From NCBI GenBank assembly GCA_964615375.1, contig CAZTOW010000068.1, forward strand, positions 1 to 44,627: 44,627 nucleotides of DNA, in the 5' to 3' direction. Shown here piece after piece: positions 31,807-41,015 of this stretch. A program made the position numbers and the translations under genes. Below the pieces are notes generated by a model. The model was not told the origin of the DNA and did not search any database. It was given only the letters and a program-made list of their open reading frames with translations. The DNA is from CAZKWG01 sp964615375. Its GTDB lineage: Bacteria; Myxococcota_A; UBA796; CAZKWG01. Positions within the stretch are counted from its first letter, which is position 1; each line of letters starts with the position of its first letter.

Positions 31807-34800
31807 ATGGATTTCATCACGGCCCGGCGGGCGAGCCGGCTTCGTGTCCTCATCAGCAACCTCGCCGAAGGCGAGCGAGAGTCCGAGGAGTTGGGCAGGC
31901 TCGAAGCCCAGATCCGCACAGACTATCACGGCCGGTTCCTCATTGAGCTGGTCCAGAACGGCGTGGACCCCGCGCTCGCGGCCGGTCTCACGGCGTCGCA
32001 CCTGCTCATCGTGCGCACGCCCGAGCTGCTCGCCGTGCTCAACCAGGGCACTCCCTTCGACGAGGCCGGGCTCACCTCGATCATGAGCCTGGCGCTGAGC
32101 CCCAAGCGCCCGGACGAGGCCATCGGCAACAAGGGCGTCGGTTTCAAGTCGGTGTTCGAGGTCGCCACCTCCGCTGAGATCTACAGCGTGGGTTCGGCGA
32201 CAGAGAACCTGAAGGGCGCCCCAGCACTCGGGCTGCACCTCAGCCTGGCGCCAGCGTCAGAACAACAAGCCCTGGTAGAGGAGGGGCTCAGGCTGTTGGA
32301 TGCCGATCCTGCGAGCGCGGCGGTCATCGCGGGACGCCACGGTTCGGTAGAGGGTGCGCTACGCGCGGCCCTGAGCAACACACCCGGCTGGCGCTACCCC
32401 GAGCCTCTCGGTCCCGACGCCTGGGCGCGCCGTGCGAAAGATCTCGGCCTGCGCGCGACGGATCGGGCCCGCTTCCAGACCGCTGTCGTGCTTCGGCTCT
32501 CGGCGCCCGCGGTCGACAAGGTCAGCCGCGCCCTCGACGGGCTCATCGCCGACGGCCACGAGACCCACCTGTTTCTGCCCGGCGTGCGCAGGATCGAGGT
32601 CCGCGAAGAAGCCGGGACGACCACGCTGGAGCGCGAGGACACCTGGACGGATCCGAGCCAGGGCTTCGCCGTCCGGCGGCTGCGGACGAGCGTGCGCGGC
32701 GGCGCCCCCGTGGAGCGCCGCTTCTGGGTCGCGACGGCCACGCTCAACAGCCCTGAGGTCGCGGTCGCGGCGCGCACGCTGCCCGGGGCGGGCTGGTCGG
32801 AGGTGAAGACCGCCGTGGTCCAGGTCGCGCTGCCCATGCCTGAGCCCGACCAGGCGCTGCCCGTTGACGGGCGCTACTTCGTGGGCCTTCCCACGCGCGA
32901 CGCCACCGGCTCGCCGTTCCGCGTGGACGCCCGCTTTCACGCCACGCTCTCGCGCACGGCGCTGGACCGGCGGGACAACCTGTACAACGCGATGCTGGAC
33001 CGGGGCGCGGCCGAGCTGGCGGCGAGGCTGCTCCGCCGGCTTCGTGACGCCCGGCCGAAGGATCGGCTGTTGGTGGACCCGGAGCTGGGGCGGCGGGCCG
33101 TGACGCTCGGACTCGCGGGTGGAGGTGTGGGCGGCTTCGGGCAGGCCGTGCGCCGACACCTTGCGGACGAGCCCACGATCCTGCTCCTCGATGGTGAGCG
33201 CTACGGAGCACCAGCGGCCTGCCGCCTCGTCGAGGAGGATGAGGCTGGCCTGATCGATCTCATCGACCCGACCCTGGGCCAGGACGTGTGGTCCACCTAC
33301 AGGCTCCAGCTCATCGAGACGCCGTTGGAGCACACGGCATCGGGCCTGCTTCGGGACCTGGGCGTGCCGGCGCTGAAGCCCGCCGAGCTGGTGCAGCGCG
33401 TGGAGGGCGCCTCCGTGATGGAGCGCCTCGCCGCGAAGCTACCGCGCGACGAACTGGAAGGCTGGGAGACGCTGCTCCTTTGGCTGGCCTCCCGCCTTCC
33501 CGAGGGCGCCGAGGACCAGCGCGTTCTGCCGCTGGCGGGTGATCGCCTTGCCGCCCCTGCTACGCGCCCCTTCGTGCCACTGCTGGAGATGCCGGCACCG
33601 GGCGAGTTGCGCGCCGACGAGGTCCCCGCGCACCTGCTGGCGGGACTGGACTTTCTGAACGCGCGCCTGATCTCAAACCCCGATCTTCGGCGGATCCTGG
33701 TCGAGGGCGCTCGCCCGCTGGCGCGGCGCCCTGCCCCCACCGAGATCCTCTCGGGCGCGGTGCTGCCCGCCCTGGAGGCGGCGGCTCAAGGTGGCCAGGA
33801 CGAGGACGCCCGGGGATTGCTACAGCTCGGGTTGAAGCTGCTCGGACACGTCGGTCAGGATGACGAAGTACAACAGCTGCCCTGGTGGGTGCCCTGCGTC
33901 TCGGGATGGAGACCCGCGGAAGATGCCTACCTTGGCGACGCCTGGGATCCAGGCCGAAATGGACGCGAGGACGAGGAGGGTGACGAGCCCCGCAAGCCCG
34001 GCGTCGTCGAGCGCGTCTATGGTCCAGAGGGACGATGCCTCGTGCCCTGGTGGGGGACTGCTCGCGACGTGGCTGCGACCCGCGCGGCGCTGATCCGCAT
34101 TGGCGTCGCAGCTGAGCCTCGACTGCTCGCCTTCCCGAGGATCGAGAAGGTGATCTGGGGGGACCAACGCCAAGGGACCTGGCACACATATCAGCCTCCA
34201 GCGGTGATCCCGCGCGACCTGTGGCAGGACTGGATCAGGGAAGTCCTGGTAGCGAGCGTAGGATCGGTCGACTGGGGCCCGCGGACCTGGTGGCACCTCG
34301 ACGACGTGGAGTGGATCGATGGGCTGGAACGCCCCGATGCTCGCAGTTCGCTCGCGGCCTGGGCGCTGGGCATGTCCAGCGTAGACCATGCCCTGCTCGT
34401 CCCTCAGCGCGAGCGCCCGAACCGATGGGAGTCTTCAGTACAGCTCACCCAGCCCTGGATGTTCGTCCTTCGCTCCCTCTCGGAGCCCTTCGTGCCCACG
34501 CACCCGAAGTGTGCGCTCGCGGGCGCGGTGGCGCTCCCCTCGGACCTCTGCCAAACCCCCGCTGCGCTCAAGGTAGACTGGCTCCCGCGGCCGGCGGACG
34601 GACTCTCGAAGACCATGCTCGACCAGATCGGCGTGCGCCCCCTGGCTGAGATGCCCACCGCATGGCTGCTCGACCAGCTCAGCCGGTTCTGCCGAGGGGC
34701 CATCGACCTCGGGCGTCGCGGCGTGATCGCCCGCCACCTCTGGGATCTGCTGAGCAAGCGCGCGGCGAAGGAGAGCTTTCCGTCGCTCTCGGGGTACGCG

Positions 34801-36174
34801 CTTCCGCTCTGGTGCGACGGCGAGGTCATCGCGGTCGAGGCGGACCAGGTCGCTGAGCTGGTCCTGATCGACGACGCATACGCGGCGGAGGTCCTTGGCG
34901 ATAAGCTCGATGGCGCGCTGGTCCTGGAGCCGGAGGGCGAGGACTGGAGGCTCCTCCTGCTCCGACTCCAAGAGCGCCTCCCGGACGCCAGGCTGCGGCG
35001 GGTCAGCGAGATCCCCTTCCCATACGCCGAGTCTCCGGCTGCCACCCTCCCGCTCCTGGTCGAGCTGGCCCGGCGCGCGGGCCTGCTCGCCGTACAGGTG
35101 CTGTGCGCGCTCGTCCGGGTGCCGCGCCAGGGTGTGCAGGACAAGGAGAAGGAGCGGGCGTGGACGGCGCTCCGAGGTGCCTCCGTACAGTTCGGCGTGC
35201 TCCCCGAGTCGGCCCTCTCGGCGGTCTGGCTGCGCGGCCCCGGCGTGCTCCTCTGCAAGGATCTCGACGCGCCGGGCCTGATCGCGGCGCTCTGGCCCGT
35301 CCTGGGGCCGGCGTGGCGCGACGATCTCCTGGCGCTCGGCGACGCGCTGCGGCGCGGAGAGCGCGGCGTGCGCGACCTGATGCGGCACAAGCGGCTCAAG
35401 GAGGAGGCGATCCACGAGGCCGCCGCGCGATGTCATCTCGACGTGGTGCTGGGCACAGTGGCGTTGATCGCGCCTCCCCCGCCACAAGGCGGGACGCCCT
35501 CCTCAGTTGTCGCGCCGACTCGCGCTGCTGAAGCGGATCCCAGCGAGGCGGACGATGAGGTCGAAGCCGAACTGGACCAGGTCCTTCAGGCCGTGCTGCA
35601 CGCGAAGCCGTCGCCCCTTCCCGTGCCGTCGGTCGGCCCTCAACGGTCGGCTGTCCAAGGGTCGCCTGGCCGCGCTCGGCGTGGCGCGCGCCGCGGTTCC
35701 GAGGACTATGTCCGCGAGATCGGACACCTCGGCGAGGTCTTTGCGTTCCGCGCGCTGGCCGCGCAGCTCCCCGGCTTCAACGAAGACTGCTGGGTCTCGT
35801 CGTCACGGGCCTGGATGGACCTGCCGGGCGGTGACGACGCGCTGGGCTACGACTTCCGCTATGTGGACACCACGGGCGCGCTGTCGGGACGCCCCGGCGT
35901 CGTCTGCTACATCGACGTGAAGGCGAACGGCGGCGCGCTGAAGGATCGCTTCGCGATCTCGTCCAACGAGTGGCGGCTCGCTGAGCGGTGCAGCGGCTCC
36001 GAGGCCGAGGTGTTCATCCTCCTGCGCGTCTGGGGCATCGCCTCCGAGCCCCGGCTCGGGCCGGTGCATGTCGATCCGGTCGCGCTCACGCGCACCGGGC
36101 TGCTCACGCTGTCGCCTAAGGACGGATGGTGGGCGACGGGGGGTGAGATCGAGTCTGCCGAGGGGGAGGAATGA
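31807..36174 (+). CDS. Sacsin-like GHKL ATPase with C-terminal DUF3883 nuclease-like domain
   Basis: The start ATG 31807 follows CAGGAG; 1455 residues. The N-terminal GHKL/HSP90-type ATPase shows the N box ELVQNGVDPA (E47, N51) and the G1 box GNKGVGFKSVFE (G110, G112), as in sacsin-like (Nov) proteins. A long central part (about residues 250-1250) has no recognised domain. The C-terminus (about 1300-1440) fits DUF3883: GHLGEVFAFRAL, GYDFRY (D1349), YIDVKANGG (D1370, K1372) and ISSNEWRLAERC, a PD-(D/E)xK-like arrangement. Proteins of this kind occur in antiviral islands. No partner gene or methylase is nearby, so it could act alone. Anti-phage function is inferred. Confidence 0.8.
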   Translation: MDFITARRASRLRVLISNLAEGERESEELGRLEAQIRTDYHGRFLIELVQNGVDPALAAGLTASHLLIVRTPELLAVLNQGTPFDEAGLTSIMSLALSPKRPDEAIGNKGVGFKSVFEVATSAEIYSVGSATENLKGAPALGLHLSLAPASEQQALVEEGLRLLDADPASAAVIAGRHGSVEGALRAALSNTPGWRYPEPLGPDAWARRAKDLGLRATDRARFQTAVVLRLSAPAVDKVSRALDGLIADGHETHLFLPGVRRIEVREEAGTTTLEREDTWTDPSQGFAVRRLRTSVRGGAPVERRFWVATATLNSPEVAVAARTLPGAGWSEVKTAVVQVALPMPEPDQALPVDGRYFVGLPTRDATGSPFRVDARFHATLSRTALDRRDNLYNAMLDRGAAELAARLLRRLRDARPKDRLLVDPELGRRAVTLGLAGGGVGGFGQAVRRHLADEPTILLLDGERYGAPAACRLVEEDEAGLIDLIDPTLGQDVWSTYRLQLIETPLEHTASGLLRDLGVPALKPAELVQRVEGASVMERLAAKLPRDELEGWETLLLWLASRLPEGAEDQRVLPLAGDRLAAPATRPFVPLLEMPAPGELRADEVPAHLLAGLDFLNARLISNPDLRRILVEGARPLARRPAPTEILSGAVLPALEAAAQGGQDEDARGLLQLGLKLLGHVGQDDEVQQLPWWVPCVSGWRPAEDAYLGDAWDPGRNGREDEEGDEPRKPGVVERVYGPEGRCLVPWWGTARDVAATRAALIRIGVAAEPRLLAFPRIEKVIWGDQRQGTWHTYQPPAVIPRDLWQDWIREVLVASVGSVDWGPRTWWHLDDVEWIDGLERPDARSSLAAWALGMSSVDHALLVPQRERPNRWESSVQLTQPWMFVLRSLSEPFVPTHPKCALAGAVALPSDLCQTPAALKVDWLPRPADGLSKTMLDQIGVRPLAEMPTAWLLDQLSRFCRGAIDLGRRGVIARHLWDLLSKRAAKESFPSLSGYALPLWCDGEVIAVEADQVAELVLIDDAYAAEVLGDKLDGALVLEPEGEDWRLLLLRLQERLPDARLRRVSEIPFPYAESPAATLPLLVELARRAGLLAVQVLCALVRVPRQGVQDKEKERAWTALRGASVQFGVLPESALSAVWLRGPGVLLCKDLDAPGLIAALWPVLGPAWRDDLLALGDALRRGERGVRDLMRHKRLKEEAIHEAAARCHLDVVLGTVALIAPPPPQGGTPSSVVAPTRAAEADPSEADDEVEAELDQVLQAVLHAKPSPLPVPSVGPQRSAVQGSPGRARRGARRGSEDYVREIGHLGEVFAFRALAAQLPGFNEDCWVSSSRAWMDLPGGDDALGYDFRYVDTTGALSGRPGVVCYIDVKANGGALKDRFAISSNEWRLAERCSGSEAEVFILLRVWGIASEPRLGPVHVDPVALTRTGLLTLSPKDGWWATGGEIESAEGEE

Positions 36175-36187
36175 CTGAGGTCGAGGC

Positions 36188-36274
36188 CCAAGACCGAGGG
36201 CCAAGGAGCCCGCCCCGCCGACGCCCGCCCCTCCGGCTCGCCGGTCGGGCGTGCTCCTTGGCCCTCGGTCTTGG
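36188..36274. repeat. 22-bp perfect inverted repeat with 43-base spacer
   Basis: The arm at 36188-36209 (CCAAGACCGAGG to AAGGAGC) is exactly complementary to 36253-36274. The spacer is very GC-rich and holds smaller hairpins. The repeat lies 13 bases after the sacsin-like stop and before the convergent gene's end, so it probably ends transcription from both sides. No T-run is present; alternatively it is a miniature element remnant. The rest of 36275-36378 shows nothing. Confidence 0.7.
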
Positions 36275-36378
36275 CTCAGCGTCCGTCGGCTCCTTGCCCC
36301 ATACTGCGATGAAAAGCAAAGGTGACGCCTGGGACCTGTGCTGCGCAAGCGACGACGATCTCGCGCTACCCGTAGCGA

Positions 36379-38067
36379 TCAGGATCCGAGGCGGCGATAG
36401 CGCAGGACCGGGGAGCGCAGGTTCGTGTCGGTGGGCTCCAGCCAGCCCTCGGCGACCAGGGCGTTCATCGCGTGCCTCAGGGTGTCGCGGTGGACGCCGA
36501 AGTGGGCGGCGATCTCGCTCTTGCCGAGGGGGCGGTCGCTGGCGCGAAAGAGGTCGCGGAGCTGGGCCTTGCGCTCGTCGAGGGACATGGCGCCCGTCGG
36601 GTGCGAGGGCAGGACGGGTGGCGATGGCGTGGGCTCGGGCGGCGCGATGGCGGGGACGGGTTCAGCCAGGGTGAGCGGTGCTGGCGCAGGTGGCGGCTGT
36701 GCGAGTGCGGGTGTCGGCGACGCGGGCGACGTGAGCGCGGCCAGGGGCGGGCGCGGGTGGAAGATCGGGGGCGGAACCGGGCGGCGCGGGCGGGCCGGCA
36801 GGGGCGCGCTCGCGGGAACCGCAGAGGTCGGAGGGGTCGGTCTTGGGGGCAGCTCTCGAACCGGCGAGGCCGCGCGGGGCGCTTGAACCTCGGCGACCTC
36901 GGGAGGCGCGACGACCTGTTGTGGTGGGACCGGCACGGCGACAGCAGCGGGCCGCACGAGCGGCGCCACCACCCGCGGCACCACACGAGCCTCGGGCACC
37001 AGCGGCATCGTCAGCCACGTCACGGCCGACTCAAAGTCGCAGCGTCCGCCCGGGTACTTCCCGTCGAGCACCGCCAGCACGGCGTCGTTGTCCATGATGG
37101 CGCCGTGGGGCAGTGCCGGCAGATCGCCGCACTGGACCAGGAGGTGACGCAGGCGCGGGTTGGCCGAGGCCCGGTCCTCGCGCTCGATGGCGTTGGCGGC
37201 GGCGGTCGGCACGGCGAGGCGCACCCGGCGGTCCTCCACCGTGAGCGTGATCGGCGTCGCCGCGTCCGGGCCCGCCCACGCGCGCTCGGCCAGCGCCAGG
37301 ACCACCAGCGTGCGGGCGACCTCGCTCGGGATCTGGCCCCACAGGCCGTGCTCGCGGGCGACGCGCTCGGCCAGCCAGGGCAGCGCGCCGCTGTGAAGCT
37401 GATCGGACCAACCCGGGCGGCGGACCGCGACGGCGCAGCCAGGCAGGAATCGCTCCGGCTGATCGCCCAGCGCCACCAGACCAGCGATGGTGGGCACGAC
37501 CTTCCCCCGGAACCAGCGGTGCGCGCTGGATTCGAGCAGCGTCTGGTCGCGGTGATCGCGCTCGGAGCGACCGACGGGCGGAGCGAAGGGCCCAGCCCGC
37601 ATCAGCTTCGCGACCCTGCGATCATCGAGGCGCGCCTCGACGGCGCCCGGCACGGGCCATCCGTCGGGCTCCAGTCGGTCCCAGGCGGTCGGGGCGGCGT
37701 TCGGTTGGACGCCGATGAGCACCGCGGGCTCGCCCTCCATGCGGACCTTGTGGGGGCCGCTGATCGCGTCCCGCGCGTGCTCCTCGCGAACCTCTTTGAG
37801 CCAGTCGAGCCCCCGTGAGCCTGGGGGCGTGAGCATGAGCAGCGTGCCGCCGTGGGGCTCCGCGGCGAGCACGGCGAGGTTGTAGTTGACGTCGCCGAGG
37901 CTCTGGGGATTCACCTCGCGCAGCGCGCAGGGCTGCTCGTGATGGACCTTGTTGTGCCAGGCGAGGAGATGGTCGCGTGACGTGAAGCACAGCACGCCGT
38001 CGTCGCGTTCGGGCGGCGAGTACGAGGGCGGCGCTGACGTGGGCCGGGTGTGGCGTGACTTGACCAT
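36379..38067 (-). CDS. AlbA/AAA_4-like protein with Pro-rich linker and C-terminal winged helix
   Basis: The 562-residue protein starts at ATG 38067; the frame is open far upstream, but that part is GC-driven antisense of the LysR gene. Residues 180-330 contain TIAGLVALGDQPERFLPGCAV and a late NPRLRHLL, which fit the C-terminal pattern of RecG-like AlbA_2/AAA_4 regulators (GLLLFG, P, F-P, RNP). The N-terminal AlbA part is not clear. A linker of about 130 Pro/Ala-rich residues leads to a winged helix (SLDERKAQLRDLF, then KSEIAAHFGVHRDTLRHAMNAL). It probably binds DNA and regulates genes unknown. Confidence 0.6.
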   Translation of the reverse strand: MVKSRHTRPTSAPPSYSPPERDDGVLCFTSRDHLLAWHNKVHHEQPCALREVNPQSLGDVNYNLAVLAAEPHGGTLLMLTPPGSRGLDWLKEVREEHARDAISGPHKVRMEGEPAVLIGVQPNAAPTAWDRLEPDGWPVPGAVEARLDDRRVAKLMRAGPFAPPVGRSERDHRDQTLLESSAHRWFRGKVVPTIAGLVALGDQPERFLPGCAVAVRRPGWSDQLHSGALPWLAERVAREHGLWGQIPSEVARTLVVLALAERAWAGPDAATPITLTVEDRRVRLAVPTAAANAIEREDRASANPRLRHLLVQCGDLPALPHGAIMDNDAVLAVLDGKYPGGRCDFESAVTWLTMPLVPEARVVPRVVAPLVRPAAVAVPVPPQQVVAPPEVAEVQAPRAASPVRELPPRPTPPTSAVPASAPLPARPRRPVPPPIFHPRPPLAALTSPASPTPALAQPPPAPAPLTLAEPVPAIAPPEPTPSPPVLPSHPTGAMSLDERKAQLRDLFRASDRPLGKSEIAAHFGVHRDTLRHAMNALVAEGWLEPTDTNLRSPVLRYRRLGS

Positions 38068-38201
38068 GGGATCAGGGGGTCTGTAATCGCCGCCATGGCG
38101 CTGACCAGCCCTGCGGTGGGCTTGGACCAGAATCTGTCCGGCAGCAAATCGGCGGCGCTTCCGTGGCGCTGACGAAGAGGTGGCGCGCCGGTGCCGTGCA
38201 G

Positions 38202-38345
38202 CTTCGGATCGGCAGTGGATCGGATCGGCAGCACGCGCGGCAATCGGCGTTCGCCCTACTTCGGATCCTGGCTCGGCAGTGTCCCGGAACGGATCGGCAG
38301 TGGCCCGGGAGGCGTCGGCAGTGGGTCCGAAGCACCTCGGCAGCG
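38202..38345. repeat. Dispersed intergenic repeat, copy A (CGGCAG array)
   Basis: CGGCAG occurs six times here, mostly as TCGGCAGTG (38210, 38226, 38274, 38295, 38316, 38338); the last four are 21-22 bases apart, two helical turns. The first 87 bases align with 39704-39790 with only scattered mismatches. The array lies upstream of the winged-helix gene and after the LysR gene end. It may be a protein-binding cluster or a mobile repeat. Confidence 0.65.
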
Positions 38346-38354
38346 GCCCCACGC

Positions 38355-39284
38355 CTACCCCAGCTCCCGCAGCGCCGCCTCCAGCGCCTCCGCCACGACG
38401 CGCACGCCCGGCAGGCGCTCCCGACCGCCCGGGAACACCAGGTAGACGGGCAGCGCCGCGAAGGTCCAGCCGGGCAGCACCTCGACCAGGCGGCCCGCCG
38501 CGACCGCCTGCGCCAGCTCGTCCGCCGGCCGGACGCCGATGCCCAGCCCGGCGTAGGTCGCGTCGCCCAGCACGCGACTGTCGTCGGCCTCGAAGCCTCC
38601 GCGCACCGGGACCGTGATCCGCGCGCCCTTGGGGCCGTCCAGGGTCCAGGTCTCCTGGGGGCTCGGCCCGTGCAGGCGCAGCGCGGCGTGCTCGATGAGC
38701 GCCTCGGGAGCCTGAGGCAGGCCGTAGCGCGCGACATAGGCGGGCGCCGCGCACAGGCTCCATCGCGCCATGGCGACCCGACGCGCCACCAGCCCCGCCC
38801 GATCCGGCGGCGCCCCCACCACCAGGGCGAGGTCGAGCTCGGGGCCCAAAACAGGCGCGCGCTGGGTGACCAGGAGCTGAACTTGCAGGCGAGGGTGCGC
38901 GGCGAGCAGGTCGCGCACCCGAAGCAGGAGCCCCTCGGTGATCGCGGCCGAGCTCAGCTCCACGCGCACGGGCCCTACGGGCTCGCCGCGCTCCTCGGCC
39001 AGCTCGGCCTCCGCCTGGTCCACCTGCACGAGCACGCCGAGCGCCCGCCGGTACAGGCGCTCGCCGGCCTCGGTGATCCGCTGGCTGCGCGTGGTCCGCT
39101 GCACCAGCCGCAGGCCCGCCTCCGCCTCCAGGCCCGCGAGGCGCCGGCTGACGGCGTTGACGCTCAAACCCAGGCGCCGCGCCGCCTCTGTGAGGCTGCC
39201 GCCCTCGACGACGGCGACGATCATGCGCAGGTCGTCCAGGGAGAGGGAGGGCATTTTCAACTTGGACGAGAGAGTGATTGCCAT
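38355..39284 (-). CDS. LysR-family transcriptional regulator
   Basis: The 309-residue protein has the LysR N-terminal HTH (LDDLRMIVAVVEGGSLTEAAR, then LGLSVNAVSRRLAGLEAEAGLRL and ITEAGERLYRRA) and a periplasmic-binding-protein-like effector domain. The start at ATG 39284 has GGGGTG upstream; a shorter start at 39254 lacks a ribosome site. It is divergent from the DUF2892 gene, with 78 bases between, so it may regulate that gene and itself. Effector unknown. Confidence 0.92.
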   Translation of the reverse strand: MAITLSSKLKMPSLSLDDLRMIVAVVEGGSLTEAARRLGLSVNAVSRRLAGLEAEAGLRLVQRTTRSQRITEAGERLYRRALGVLVQVDQAEAELAEERGEPVGPVRVELSSAAITEGLLLRVRDLLAAHPRLQVQLLVTQRAPVLGPELDLALVVGAPPDRAGLVARRVAMARWSLCAAPAYVARYGLPQAPEALIEHAALRLHGPSPQETWTLDGPKGARITVPVRGGFEADDSRVLGDATYAGLGIGVRPADELAQAVAAGRLVEVLPGWTFAALPVYLVFPGGRERLPGVRVVAEALEAALRELG

Positions 39285-39362
39285 AATTCACCCCTAATGT
39301 AGGACCAATCTCGCGGCTACATCGGGAGGGCGCCGGGTCACTCCCCCGGCTGAGGAGCGAAC

Positions 39363-39575
39363 ATGATCCCCATCCCCAGGAACGTCGGGGCCACCGACCG
39401 CGTGATCCGTGTGGTCGCGGGCGTCGCGGTGACCTCCGCCCCGTTGGCGCTGCATGCCTCCTGGCCAGTCGTGGCCGTCGTCGGGCTGCTCGGCGCGGGC
39501 ACGGCGCTGTCCGGGCTGCTCGGCCGATGCAGCGTCTACCGCGCGGTCGGGGTCTCGACGCGGGATCCCGGCTGA
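39363..39575 (+). CDS. DUF2892 (YgaP-type) small membrane protein
   Basis: The 70-residue protein has the family features: N-terminal NVGATDRVIRVVAG, two membrane helices and the C-terminal GRCSVYRAVG, where the usual motif is GxCPxY. GAGGAG precedes the ATG. DUF2892 domains occur alone or fused to rhodanese (YgaP) and are linked to sulfur handling; the function here is not known. The gene faces the LysR regulator gene. Confidence 0.85.
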   Translation: MIPIPRNVGATDRVIRVVAGVAVTSAPLALHASWPVVAVVGLLGAGTALSGLLGRCSVYRAVGVSTRDPG

Positions 39576-39703
39576 GGGTCGGGTGCCAGGCTGGCGCGAT
39601 GAGGGAGCGCCGCCCCGCAATGCGGATCAGCGTGAGAGGAGGAAGCGCCACCCACCCATCCTCGCCACGCCATCGGGGAGGCCGCCATGCCACTGGCGAG
39701 CGG

Positions 39704-39790
39704 CCCGGGATCGGGAGTGGTCCGGATCGGAAGCTGGCGCGGTTGCTGGCGTTCGAGCCACTTCGGATCGGCTATCGGCAGTGGCTCGGG
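39704..39790. repeat. Dispersed intergenic repeat, copy B
   Basis: Bases from GGATCGGGAGTGG to CGGCAGTGGCTCGG align over 87 bases with 38202-38288, including shared runs such as GGCGTTCG and ACTTCGGATC. It sits in a roughly 300-base gap between the DUF2892 and GNAT genes; the rest of that gap (39576-39703, 39791-39875) shows no gene. Confidence 0.65.
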
Positions 39791-39875
39791 AGCTGCCCCC
39801 AAGCGCGCCGGGAGCGGGCAAGGCGAGAGCCGGCCCCGCGTTGACCCGATAGCTTCGCTCACCCCCGAGGCCCCC

Positions 39876-40418
39876 ATGCTCCCCTTCCAGCTCCGGCCGA
39901 TCACCGACGCCGACCTCGACGCGCTCGTGGCGCTCGACGCCGACCTCGAGGTCATGCGCTTCATCAACGGCGGCCAGCCCACGCCGCGGGCGCTCTGCGC
40001 AGAGGTCCTGCTCCCGCGCATGCTGGCGGCGGCGACCCGGCCAGGGCTCGGCTTCTTCGCCGTCGAGTCACCCGAGGGCGCCTTCATGGGCTGGGTCCAC
40101 CTCCGCTTGGACAGCTTCGAGCCCGCGTGGGCGGAGATCGGCTACCGGCTGGCGCGGCCCTTCTGGGGGCAAGGCGCCGCCACCGCCGCGTCGCGGGTGC
40201 TGGTACGGCGCGCCTTCGACGAGCTCGCCTTCGACGTGGTCAGCGCGCGGACCATGCCCGAGAACGTGGCCTCGCGCCGCGTGATGGAGAAGGTCGGGTT
40301 GCGCGAGACGGGGCGCTTCGTCTTCCCGGCGCGGGCCCTGCCTGGGCTCACGCTGCCAGAGGTGCCCGGCGTGCTCTACACGCTCCAGCGCGAGGACCGG
40401 CCCGCCGAGCTGCGTTGA
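39876..40418 (+). CDS. GNAT acetyltransferase, RimJ/RimL-like
   Basis: The 180-residue protein starts at ATG 39876; the upstream open frame crosses the repeat and is not coding. The GNAT core is seen as MGWVHLRL, ARPFWGQGAATAASRVLVRRAF (acetyl-CoA pyrophosphate loop, G-Q-G-A) and NVASRRVMEKVGLRETGRF. It should acetylate an amine such as an N-terminus or small molecule; the substrate is unknown. It converges with the SRPBCC gene. Confidence 0.88.
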   Translation: MLPFQLRPITDADLDALVALDADLEVMRFINGGQPTPRALCAEVLLPRMLAAATRPGLGFFAVESPEGAFMGWVHLRLDSFEPAWAEIGYRLARPFWGQGAATAASRVLVRRAFDELAFDVVSARTMPENVASRRVMEKVGLRETGRFVFPARALPGLTLPEVPGVLYTLQREDRPAELR

Positions 40419-40440
40419 GCTGGTTGGCGGCGTCACCGCG

Positions 40441-40878
40441 TCAGCGCGACTCCAGCAGGGCCTTCAGCTTCGCGAGGTCGGCCTGGGTGGCGCGCCGCAT
40501 CATCATCGCCATGACCGGGGCGATGACGCTCGCGAAGCCGCTGGGCTCGCCCCGGTTGCGCAGGGTCATCCGGGTCTTCCCGTTCTCGTCGGACCAGGTG
40601 TAGGTGGTCTCCATGGGGAAGGGCCCCTCGGCGGTGGACATCACGAGCCGCTCGTTGGGGACGAGCTCGCGGACCTCGTAGGTGTAGGCGAGGCGCCGGC
40701 CCAGGAAGTGGGCGACGAAGGCCATGCGCGAGCCGATTGCGACGGGCGGAGGCGTCTCCCACTCCACGGACTTGATGTTGGTGTACCACTCCGGCGCGTG
40801 GGTGGGGTCGCCTGCGAAGGCGGCGACGACGGCGACGGGGCGGTCGATCAGGGTCTCGGTCAGGACGTCTACGGGCAT
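40441..40878 (-). CDS. SRPBCC (polyketide cyclase/START-like) family protein
   Basis: The 145-residue protein shows the helix-grip pattern: VDVLTETLIDRPVAVVAAFAGDPTHAPEWYTNIKSVEW, then FLGRRLAYTYEVRELVPNERLVMST and a C-terminal amphipathic helix (AVMAMMMRRATQADLAKLKALLE-like). Such domains bind hydrophobic ligands. Partner and role unknown. Confidence 0.85.
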   Translation of the reverse strand: MPVDVLTETLIDRPVAVVAAFAGDPTHAPEWYTNIKSVEWETPPPVAIGSRMAFVAHFLGRRLAYTYEVRELVPNERLVMSTAEGPFPMETTYTWSDENGKTRMTLRNRGEPSGFASVIAPVMAMMMRRATQADLAKLKALLESR

Positions 40879-41015
40879 AGGGGAGGTGTAACGCCTTGGA
40901 GAGGTTGGCGGCGCGAGGACATGGGCCGGCTCGCCGAGCGCCCTGACGCGAGCGCGCCCGGGGCGTGATGGCACCGGGCGCGCTATTCTGAGTTGGTCCT
41001 GTTGGGGGCTGGCCT

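Noticed and set aside
38202..38345. CRISPR array
   Set aside because: Units are short, degenerate and unequally spaced without unique spacers, and no cas gene is present.
38068..39693. Long minus-strand open frame extending the winged-helix gene to 39693
   Set aside because: It runs antisense-like through intergenic DNA and in another frame through the LysR gene; the ATG at 38067 starts the part with coding character.
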